A stretch of DNA of 36,617 bases from Acidimicrobiaceae bacterium (GTDB lineage: Bacteria; Actinomycetota; Acidimicrobiia; Acidimicrobiales; RAAP-2): positions 1-36,617 of the forward strand of contig PKXA01000044.1 of NCBI GenBank assembly GCA_003133325.1, written 5' to 3'. Numbering within the stretch: position 1 is the first letter of the stretch; each line of letters begins with the position of its first letter. The notes beneath the pieces are model-generated. The model worked only from the letters and a program-made list of their open reading frames with translations, ran no database searches and was not told the DNA's origin. Below are positions 31,289-36,617 of this stretch, one piece after another. The position numbers and the translations under genes were made by a program.

Positions 31289-31501
31289 CAGGCTTACCGG
31301 ACACCACCAGATCAACATCTACATCCGGACTGGACTGCACTCTGGCACGTCGGCAAGGGTCGCGCTGATGGGGACATCTCCGTCGCTTCCGTCAACTCCT
31401 GCGCCTCGGTCCTGCACTACGTCAGTGAGTGTGAGCACATCGCCGGTGCTTACCCCCAGATGACGGCGCAATGGGCCATGACCCTCGGGTCAATCGATTA
31501 A
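31289..31501 (+). pseudogene. C-terminal remnant of an unrecognised gene
   Basis: From 31325 to the TAA at 31499-31501 one frame has coding-like codon use and protein-like composition (PDWTALWHVGKGRADGDISV ... HYVSECEHIAGAYPQMTAQW). It is open only from 31289, has no start codon, and the sequence upstream codes in other frames. It is probably the tail of a gene disrupted between 31260 and 31320, perhaps the same one that begins at 31199. Family not recognised. Confidence 0.4.
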
Positions 31502-31550
31502 GCAGGGATGACAGCGGTGGGGGCTCTGTCGTCGATAGCTTGGGAGTGCC

Positions 31551-31976
31551 GTGACGAAGAGAGTGTGGCTGTTCGATCCGAGTAGCGGTGGGCGTCCCGT
31601 TTCAGATGCGGTGCGCCGGGCGACGAAGGCGGCGATCCTCGCTCATGGTCAGCGGCACTTCACGGGCCATTACCGTGAGCTCGACGTGCGTTTCAAGGCG
31701 CAGTTCTGTTACGTGGACGCCTATGTCGAACCGGAGGAGCCGGTCGCCGATGAGGAGTCGGTCGATGCCGGCGGAAACCGGGGCGAATACCTCGAGCGGG
31801 TTCGATCGAGCGAACTGAAACTGTGCCGACTCCGCTTCTTCGCCCCTGACCGGTGGTCACTGGCCATCTACAGCTACGCCCAGGAGCGATACGAGGCGTC
31901 CGTGTTCGCCGACGGCGTGTTCGTCGGTCATCCCCAGGACGGGTTCGACCTCGCCGCGAACCTCTTCCTCGGGTGA
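31551..31976 (+). CDS. Conserved hypothetical protein
   Basis: A 141-residue protein of a type I recognise as a recurrent hypothetical, without known function. It starts KRVWLFDPSSGG; a middle segment reads RHFTGHYRELDVRFKAQFCY; and a C-terminal part reads LCRLRFFAPDRWSLAIYSYA, then YEASVFADGVFVGHP. Alternating strands and many aromatic residues suggest a small beta-rich fold. GTG start at 31551; no obvious Shine-Dalgarno. Its stop overlaps the GTG of the next gene by four bases (GTGA), so the two form an operon and may act together. Confidence 0.75.
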   Translation: MTKRVWLFDPSSGGRPVSDAVRRATKAAILAHGQRHFTGHYRELDVRFKAQFCYVDAYVEPEEPVADEESVDAGGNRGEYLERVRSSELKLCRLRFFAPDRWSLAIYSYAQERYEASVFADGVFVGHPQDGFDLAANLFLG

Positions 31977-32995
31977 CGAGTCTGTCCGGTATGGGCACCG
32001 AGCAGGAACCGGTACGGGTATACGGACCTGAGACATGGAGGACGGTGGCCGGGCGCGATTGGTCGTGGTGGGATCTGTGGTTCTGCGTGATCGCAGTGAA
32101 GGACCATGGCGGGGATCTTGCCGCGTTGCAGTCCTTGGCTGCCGGGCTCGCTCACCGGATCCGTCACCTGGATCGAGGGATGTTCCAGAGTCGGGACAGC
32201 GACGATGCCCGGCTCAGCCATCTGTTCGATCTGGCCGAGCGCTTGGGTGCGGCGGGCCTTGCTCCGGCCGATCTGGCCAACCCAGCGATGCTGGCTGATC
32301 GCAAGATCACGGCCCGGGCGCGGGCGAAGTTCAAAGGTGCCATCCCCGAAGGGGCGTATGCCAGGACCCCACCGATGCTCGATCTGCCCCGTCAGCGGCT
32401 GCACCGGCGGGCGCGTCACGGACTCTGGTCGACCTTCGCTGTTGATCCGACGCCCTTCTACGAGAAGTTCCGTCCCACGGTGGATCGCAAGGGGGGCGTC
32501 TCCGAGAACCAGACCAGCCGGGTCGTCGACACCCTCTACGACCGGGTGGTGAGGCTTGACGGTCCGCGCCGCAGTACCGCCGAGCGGTTGGCGCTCTACC
32601 GCGCGTTCTACACCGCCGCCGCTGAGCTCGCCGATATTGCCGATGACAGCTATGGCCATTTGGGTGAGCTGCGTACCGAGATGTGGCTCGTCTACCTCGA
32701 CATCGACTGGCGGGAGACCGGCATGTCTCCAGATGACTACTGGCGGGATCTGTGCGGTCTACGCATGTGGGAGGAATACGGCATGGACTTCGGTCACGAA
32801 CGGGCTTGGTTCCGCTCGGTCCAACAGGACGAGATCACCCTCATTGAACGCATCCTGTCGGACCTGGCCGAGGAGGCCGGCTCGTACGTCTTGGACTACC
32901 AGGCCGACCAGGCGCTCGCCGCAATCGCGCAACTTCGCAGCTCGACCAGCAGACAGAGTTCCGACACACCCGGTAGACGTTCCGGAAGAAAGTGA
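31973..32995 (+). CDS. Unrecognised protein in operon with the preceding gene
   Basis: A 340-residue soluble, mainly helical and charged protein without recognised motifs. Notable features are Trp-rich clusters near the N-terminus (ETWRTVAGRDWSWWDLWFCV), a central basic region (RARAKFKGAIPEGAYARTPP), and an acidic/aromatic C-terminal half (TEMWLVYLDIDWRETGMSPD). The last 20 residues are Ser/Arg-rich and probably disordered. GTG 31973 is taken as start because it overlaps the previous stop; ATG 31991 is an alternative. Codon use matches the rest of the window. No function is proposed. Confidence 0.7.
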   Translation: MTSLSGMGTEQEPVRVYGPETWRTVAGRDWSWWDLWFCVIAVKDHGGDLAALQSLAAGLAHRIRHLDRGMFQSRDSDDARLSHLFDLAERLGAAGLAPADLANPAMLADRKITARARAKFKGAIPEGAYARTPPMLDLPRQRLHRRARHGLWSTFAVDPTPFYEKFRPTVDRKGGVSENQTSRVVDTLYDRVVRLDGPRRSTAERLALYRAFYTAAAELADIADDSYGHLGELRTEMWLVYLDIDWRETGMSPDDYWRDLCGLRMWEEYGMDFGHERAWFRSVQQDEITLIERILSDLAEEAGSYVLDYQADQALAAIAQLRSSTSRQSSDTPGRRSGRK

Positions 32996-33099
32996 CAGCC
33001 GAGCTGACCCGACGCATCCAAACATACGGTCGGTCTCCGATCCGGGGACGACCAGTTCCAATGGTCGGAACACCCTGATCGACGCCAGCCGTGGAGAGG

Positions 33100-33324
33100 T
33101 CATGCCGGATCGATGAATTGTTCTTCGGGCTGCCGGTGATCGTTGTCCTCATCGAGCCAGCTCCCGTCAGTTCCTTCAATCCACCCATAGGGGGCGCCGC
33201 CTGGCGTGTAGCCCACGACGAACATCCGAGCGTCGCCGTAGTCCACCCAGTCACAGAGGCCGTCATCGGCTTCGAGGCCGTGCGGGCGCGCCCTGCGACG
33301 ATCACCTTGGTGGCGTTTGGCCAT
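33100..33324 (-). CDS. Small hypothetical protein, acidic C-terminus
   Basis: A 74-residue frame with strong third-position bias. A basic start (MAKRHQGDRRRARPHG) is followed by MFVVGYTPGGAPYGWIEGTD and an acidic tail (LDEDNDHRQPEEQF). The GYTxGGAPYG motif recalls short actinobacterial hypothetical proteins; no function is known. AAGGAG abuts the ATG directly, too close for normal ribosome binding, so initiation may be leaderless or internal. It lies alone and antiparallel to its neighbours. The plus-strand frame across it is a shadow. Confidence 0.6.
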   Translation of the reverse strand: MAKRHQGDRRRARPHGLEADDGLCDWVDYGDARMFVVGYTPGGAPYGWIEGTDGSWLDEDNDHRQPEEQFIDPA

Positions 33325-33751
33325 CTCCTTGGTTTATCAGCGGAAGCCCGAGTGTCGGTTGATCTCCATTGGCGTGGCGGAATGACGAAGCATCCGATCT
33401 CCACTGTCAGCGGAAAGGACCAGTTCATTGTCGGCTTGGGGTCTTGACCGCCTGACCCCGGAACATCGGCCGCATGGGAATCCCGCAATCGCCGCCCCAT
33501 TTGGTTGAAATGCTGTTGGGGTCGTCGTCGGGCAAGCTCGGTTTTGCTTTGGTGGGCGCGTCGAAGGCCAGTCCAGTCGGTCTCGGGGCATCCTGGATTC
33601 GGGTGGTGTCCTCCTTTCAGCGCAGACCATCTGGATAATTGCACCGCCAGGAACCCTTTCCGCAGGCGAGTCGAGGATCCACCGCTACGGCCAAATGCAG
33701 CAGTACCGTCACGTTCAGTTCAATCGGTAACCCAGCAGTGGAGGTGAACGC
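33325..33751. other. Intergenic stretch, one weak short frame
   Basis: About 430 bases with no strong gene. A 54-codon plus-strand frame from ATG 33474 to 33638 (MGIPQSPPHLVEMLLGSSSG...) has partly coding-like composition but no good ribosome-binding site and no recognised family. No convincing terminator or promoter was seen. Confidence 0.3.
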
Positions 33752-34903
33752 GTGACGGCGACGATGGACTTGGTGGAGCGGAGCGGTGAGCTGAAGACCG
33801 AGTTGATCGAATTCTCACGGAAGCCCCGTTACAAGCAGGCGTTTCGCGAGGTGGCGTCGGCCCACCTGGGGGAAGATCGCATGATTGGAGAGGGGAAGCT
33901 CATCGATATCCTCGACCGTCTCGTCCTCCAGCATCGACTCCGTAGCGGCCAGACGATCGTGGAGCAGTTCGTGGCATCGCGCTCGGACCTTCCCACACCC
34001 GAGCGGGACATGTTGCTCGGGTGGCGCGACGTGGTAGAGGGCATCTTTGAGGTGGTCCGTCGCGATGGTGATGTCCTGATCGTCGCGAACCTGGTCGACG
34101 AGCTGACGTACCGGGTGCGCTCCAACATGGGCGGCGAAGTGTTTCGAGTCCTCCGACCACGTTCGTACATGATCGCCCGCTTCGTGCCGATGGGAAGCGA
34201 ATGGCTGGTGAGCGGTGTCATCCACCCGATCGTCAGGAGTGGGCGCAAGGTCGCCTACGCGATTGCCGCCGAGCTCGCAATGAAGTGCCCCGAGTTGTTG
34301 TTTCGCAATCCCTCTCTCCTGGAACGTGGGTGGGAGCTCCAGCGAAGCGATCGCGACCGGTTCGTACGGTTCTTCGGGACCGACATGGTCCTCATACCAG
34401 GTACGGAGCTGGCCGAGCGGATGCGGCAGTACGCGGCATTCAGCCGTCGCGAGGTCCTCGCTCAGTTGGCGGCGCAGGGGAGCGACAGCCTCGCCAACCG
34501 CTCCCTGGTCGAATTCGACTTCCCGCCTGATTTGGTGAACTCCGGAACAGTGGCCGTGATCTATGACGAGACCGACGGGCTCGCGTTCTTTGGGGGCTTC
34601 GGCGAGTTTGAGCAAGCCTTTACCGAGCCGGCCCTGCTCGATCAACCGCGCTACCGCCAGCGGGTCCTCGACTACCTCGACGACGACAGCGTCTCACCGC
34701 TTCCTTTCCGGCGGATGGCCGATCGGGATCCACTTCGTGCCAGTGATGTGTTGCGGCGGGTGCTTGGCCGCAAGAGCTTCGACTGGCAGCGTGACGGTGA
34801 GAAGCTGATGCGTCAGCGCAAACGCTCCTTCTTCGATCGTGCACCGCTGCCCCGCCTTCTGCCGATCAGCACCCGATTGGCACCCTACGTCGGCTCGCCG
34901 TAG
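33752..34903 (+). CDS. Unrecognised 383-residue protein
   Basis: A well-supported gene: GGAGGTGA lies just before the GTG at 33752 and codon bias is strong throughout. The N-terminal helical part reads LKTELIEFSRKPRYKQAFRE. A conserved-looking centre (ERDMLLGWRDVVEGIFEVVR, then DVLIVANLVDELTYRVRSNM) alternates strands and helices. A later segment is FDFPPDLVNSGTVAVIYDET, and the basic tail includes RQRKRSFFDRAPLPRLLP. I recall similar domains in actinobacterial hypotheticals but cannot name a family. There are no transmembrane segments or signal peptide, so it is probably cytoplasmic. It is monocistronic. Confidence 0.75.
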   Translation: MTATMDLVERSGELKTELIEFSRKPRYKQAFREVASAHLGEDRMIGEGKLIDILDRLVLQHRLRSGQTIVEQFVASRSDLPTPERDMLLGWRDVVEGIFEVVRRDGDVLIVANLVDELTYRVRSNMGGEVFRVLRPRSYMIARFVPMGSEWLVSGVIHPIVRSGRKVAYAIAAELAMKCPELLFRNPSLLERGWELQRSDRDRFVRFFGTDMVLIPGTELAERMRQYAAFSRREVLAQLAAQGSDSLANRSLVEFDFPPDLVNSGTVAVIYDETDGLAFFGGFGEFEQAFTEPALLDQPRYRQRVLDYLDDDSVSPLPFRRMADRDPLRASDVLRRVLGRKSFDWQRDGEKLMRQRKRSFFDRAPLPRLLPISTRLAPYVGSP

Positions 34904-34970
34904 AAGCGACGGCTCCGCATCGCCGGCATCGCTGGCCGGCCGGGAGCTGGTGCTGATCGCACAGGTCGGA

Positions 34971-34988
34971 ACCTCATGCGTATGAGGT
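34971..34988. terminator. Perfect hairpin downstream of the 33.8-kb gene
   Basis: ACCTCAT-GCGT-ATGAGGT, 7-bp arms and a 4-base loop, 68 bases after the stop codon at 34903. A smaller GCCGGC/GCCGGC pair lies at 34922-34940. No T-run follows, as is common in actinobacteria. Could be a terminator or a binding site. The rest of 34904-35358 holds only the 35165 repeat and no gene. Confidence 0.4.
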
Positions 34989-35164
34989 CACCTCGGGCCA
35001 GCAGGTGCGTGCAGCAGCTCGAGGCTGGCCACCTCGAAGTTCCAGATCGCAAGCGGCGAGCTCATGCCCAGAGAACCACCGGTCATTCACTCATCGAGCC
35101 GTCCCGGGCTCTCTGGACTCGACTCGCCCCAAGAGCAATGACATCGCCGGTTACCGCGGGGACG

Positions 35165-35196
35165 CGGTTCTTATTGTGAGTCTCCCAAGGTCCACC
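35165..35196 (+). repeat. 30-bp direct repeat flanking vapBC, copy 1
   Basis: CGGTTCTTATTGTG, then AGTCT and CCCAAGGTCCACC. The same sequence, two bases shorter and with minor changes, lies at 36232-36261 in the same orientation. The pair encloses the VapBC module. Copy 2 sits at the break in an istA fragment, so both may be the end of some other insertion sequence. Confidence 0.7.
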
Positions 35197-35358
35197 GAGC
35201 CGCCGACCTGGGACAACGAGCGACGCGTCGGAACAGAATACGAACCGGCGGTCGGCTTCCCCTGCGACGGCGCGTTGACCGGAGCAGCCGATCAATGTGG
35301 CCACGGTTCGGGCTCCGAGGCCTCTCGTGGTGGTGGGCGCCAGCATGCCGGGGCAGTC

Positions 35359-35376
35359 GTGCTACACTTGCAGCAC
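35359..35376 (+). promoter_or_regulatory. vapBC promoter and operator, leaderless start
   Basis: GTGCT-N8-AGCAC (35359-35376) is an inverted repeat overlapping the -10 box TACACT (35363-35368). The predicted transcription start is about 35375, within two bases of the antitoxin ATG, and there is no Shine-Dalgarno. This resembles the arrangement at the mazEF module. Confidence 0.5.
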
Positions 35377-35640
35377 ATGGAGACGATCGGGGTCAGGGAG
35401 CTTCAGCAGCACGCGTCGGCGGCACTGCGACGCGTGGAGCGGGGTGAGACCATCGGGGTTACCGATCGCGGGCGCCTGGTGGCAGTACTGAGTGCTCCCT
35501 CGACCGCCACGGGTGCCGGTGCCTTGCTTGCTTCGGGCCGAGTCCAATCCGCTCGTCGCCCTTCTACCGAGCTTCCTGATCCGGTGCTCACGACCAGAGG
35601 GACGGCTGAGGTGCTCAATGAGTTGCGGGACGATCGCTGA
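35377..35640 (+). CDS. vapB: Phd/YefM-type antitoxin
   Basis: An 87-residue antitoxin. The N-terminus METIGVRELQQHASAALRRV with ERGETIGVTDRGRLVAVL is the Phd/YefM DNA-binding fold common in actinobacterial VapB proteins. The C-terminal third (RRPSTELPDPVLTTRGTAEV) is likely the toxin-binding tail. ATG 35377 is chosen because the promoter and operator end at it; the open frame further upstream is not coding. Five bases separate its stop from the toxin start. Confidence 0.82.
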   Translation: METIGVRELQQHASAALRRVERGETIGVTDRGRLVAVLSAPSTATGAGALLASGRVQSARRPSTELPDPVLTTRGTAEVLNELRDDR

Positions 35641-35645
35641 AGCGA

Positions 35646-36032
35646 GTGGTCTGGTATCTCGACACCTCAGCGTTGCTCAAGCTGATCACGGTCGAAGACG
35701 AGTCGCCGGCAATGCGAGCGTGGTACGCATCTCACAGCCCGATCTGGTCGTCACAACTGCTGCACACCGAGGCGTTACGAGCCGGCGTCCGCCTCGGGAT
35801 TGAGATCGCCATCGTCGAAGAAGCATTGGACACCGTTTCGATGGTCCTTCCCAGCGTCACGACCTTCTTCGCTGCCGGTCGACTATTGCCGCCCGAGCTA
35901 CGGTCACTCGACGCATTGCATCTTGCCACCGCAATCGAGATCGGTGACGATCTCGAGGGTTTAGTCGCCTACGACGACCGCCTGATCGGAGCCGCGCGAG
36001 CGGCGTCGATTGAGGTGATCACGCCGTCATGA
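35646..36032 (+). CDS. vapC: PIN-domain toxin VapC
   Basis: A 128-residue PIN-domain ribonuclease. All acidic positions are present: D6 (YLDTSALLKL), E43 in HTEALRA, D89 in LRSLDALHLATA, and D106/D107 in VAYDDRL. Length is typical of VapC toxins, which cleave tRNA or rRNA at specific sites. GTG start five bases after the antitoxin stop. It is a complete module, unlike the PIN gene at the window's left edge, and is not closely similar to it. Confidence 0.88.
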   Translation: MVWYLDTSALLKLITVEDESPAMRAWYASHSPIWSSQLLHTEALRAGVRLGIEIAIVEEALDTVSMVLPSVTTFFAAGRLLPPELRSLDALHLATAIEIGDDLEGLVAYDDRLIGAARAASIEVITPS

Positions 36033-36182
36033 GTGATGCCGGCGTGCGCCAATAAAACGAACCAGAGGTAAGGATCGACGGCTCGGCGGTGCCATCGGGA
36101 GTTCGGCCGAGAGCACAGCTCCTTCGCTTGTGGGATTGGCCTCGAGACGCCAGGCACCACCATCCGTAACCGTTCGTGCCCG

Positions 36183-36335
36183 TCACCCCGCCTCCAGGCG
36201 AATGATGACGGAGTCTTCGACGACAAGCGGCCGGTTCTTATTGTGTCCCCCAAGGTCCACCCCAAGGCTGGACGCCACCACTGACTTCGGTCGGCCGGCG
36301 TGCCAATGCTGGAGTACTTCAACTACGTCAATCAT
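36183..36335 (-). pseudogene. istA: istA fragment, IS21-family transposase N-terminus
   Basis: ATG 36335 (AAGGAG upstream) opens MIDVVEVLQHWHAGRPKSVV, then ASSLGVD, the N-terminal HTH of IS21-family IstA transposases. After 27 residues homology ends at the 30-bp repeat and the frame reads unrelated sequence to a stop at 36183. The catalytic domain and the istB partner are absent, so the element cannot move by itself. Confidence 0.75.
36232..36261 (+). repeat. 30-bp direct repeat flanking vapBC, copy 2
   Basis: Second copy of the 35165 repeat, located exactly where istA homology stops. Same orientation as copy 1, so the two are not inverted ends of a single insertion sequence. Confidence 0.7.
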
Positions 36336-36438
36336 TTTGAACTGTCTCCTTGCCATGAGGCCTCGCTTCCTTGTCGGATGCGAAGCGTTTATCTGTGCAA
36401 GGAGCCCGATGGGGGGATCCCTCGTCCCGACGGCAGAC

Positions 36439-36512
36439 TAGGGAATTACGGCGGCGTGCAGGTAGGGAATTACTCCGGCGCCGTGGCCTCCAGCTAGGGA
36501 ATTACTCCGGCG
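36439..36512 (-). mobile_element. IS21-type element end with three terminal repeats
   Basis: TAGGGAATTAC followed by TCCGGCG is repeated at 36463-36480 and 36495-36512 (identical 18-mers), with a diverged third copy at 36439 (TAGGGAATTACGGCGGCG). Multiple transposase-binding repeats inside each end are a hallmark of IS21-family elements. They lie 104 bases upstream of the istA start, in the right place for the element's left end. The outer boundary is near 36512-36520. Confidence 0.65.
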
Positions 36513-36586
36513 CTCACAACCGGGACGGTCACCTTCAAAGTCGGGGCTGTCACGCATGTCGGTGCCTATTCGCTGAGCCTCTAACT

Positions 36587-36607
36587 GACGACGACGACGA
36601 CGACGAC
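36587..36607 (+). repeat. (GAC)7 microsatellite
   Basis: Seven tandem GAC units close to the window's right edge, just after a TAA ending a coding-like frame (VTFKVGAVTHVGAYSLSL). It may be chance or belong to the next gene's upstream region. Confidence 0.6.
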
Positions 36608-36617
36608 GAGAACAGGA

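Noticed and set aside
33091-33447. 118-codon plus-strand frame
   Set aside because: It opposes the minus-strand 74-residue gene, which has far better third-position bias.
36439-36512. CRISPR-like short array
   Set aside because: Only three copies with unequal spacers (13 and 14 bases), one diverged, beside an istA start; IS21 terminal repeats explain them better.

Overview
The window is high-GC DNA from an actinobacterium. The evidence is strong G/C bias at codon third positions, frequent GTG starts, apparent leaderless starts at two toxin-antitoxin modules, and above all a complete yrbE/mce lipid-import operon. An environmental actinomycete (Acidimicrobiia or a Mycobacteriales relative) is a reasonable guess. 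No rRNA, intact tRNA or CRISPR array was seen. Every function below is read from motifs and neighbours; no database search was run.

Layout. (1) 1-1876: two toxin-antitoxin modules, an HTH antitoxin with a PIN toxin (minus strand, running off the window) and a mazEF-like pair (plus strand), separated by a gene remnant. (2) 2056-4553: a two-gene plus-strand operon of a phosphotriesterase/lactonase-family hydrolase and an acyl-CoA synthetase. (3) 15925-4640, minus strand: a TetR regulator, a Baeyer-Villiger monooxygenase, a 43-codon bridging ORF, two YrbE permeases, six MCE proteins and an Mce-associated membrane protein. Most junctions from the monooxygenase onward overlap as ATGA, GTGA or TGATG. 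(4) 18469-16011, minus strand: a short-chain dehydrogenase, a putative diiron hydrolase-family protein and an alpha/beta hydrolase. (5) 18595-27043, plus strand: aldehyde dehydrogenase, SCP2-like protein, zinc alcohol dehydrogenase, acyl-CoA synthetase, enoyl-CoA hydratase-like protein, acyl-CoA dehydrogenase, thiolase and a second TetR regulator. (6) 27044-29146: a 357-bp second copy of the TetR/hydrolase junction, then a sterol-desaturase-like membrane oxygenase. (7) 29147-36617: an accessory region with a decaying HTH/nucleotidyltransferase pair between two tRNA-3'-half-like sequences, unrecognised genes and remnants, a VapBC module between two copies of a 30-bp repeat, and the truncated end of an IS21-type element.

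Regions 2-5 read as one system. Mce/YrbE would import a hydrophobic, probably alicyclic or terpenoid/steroid-like compound. Alcohol dehydrogenases would make a ketone, the monooxygenase would insert oxygen to give an ester or lactone, and one of the hydrolases would open it. Alcohol and aldehyde dehydrogenases would oxidise the product to an acid, CoA ligases would activate it, and acyl-CoA dehydrogenase, hydratase, dehydrogenase and thiolase would shorten it. The substrate is not shown by the sequence. Regulation appears concentrated at two sites: a perfect 13-bp inverted repeat between the divergent operons at 18.5 kb, and a perfect 8-bp inverted repeat over the -10 box of the promoter driving the TetR-monooxygenase-mce operon.
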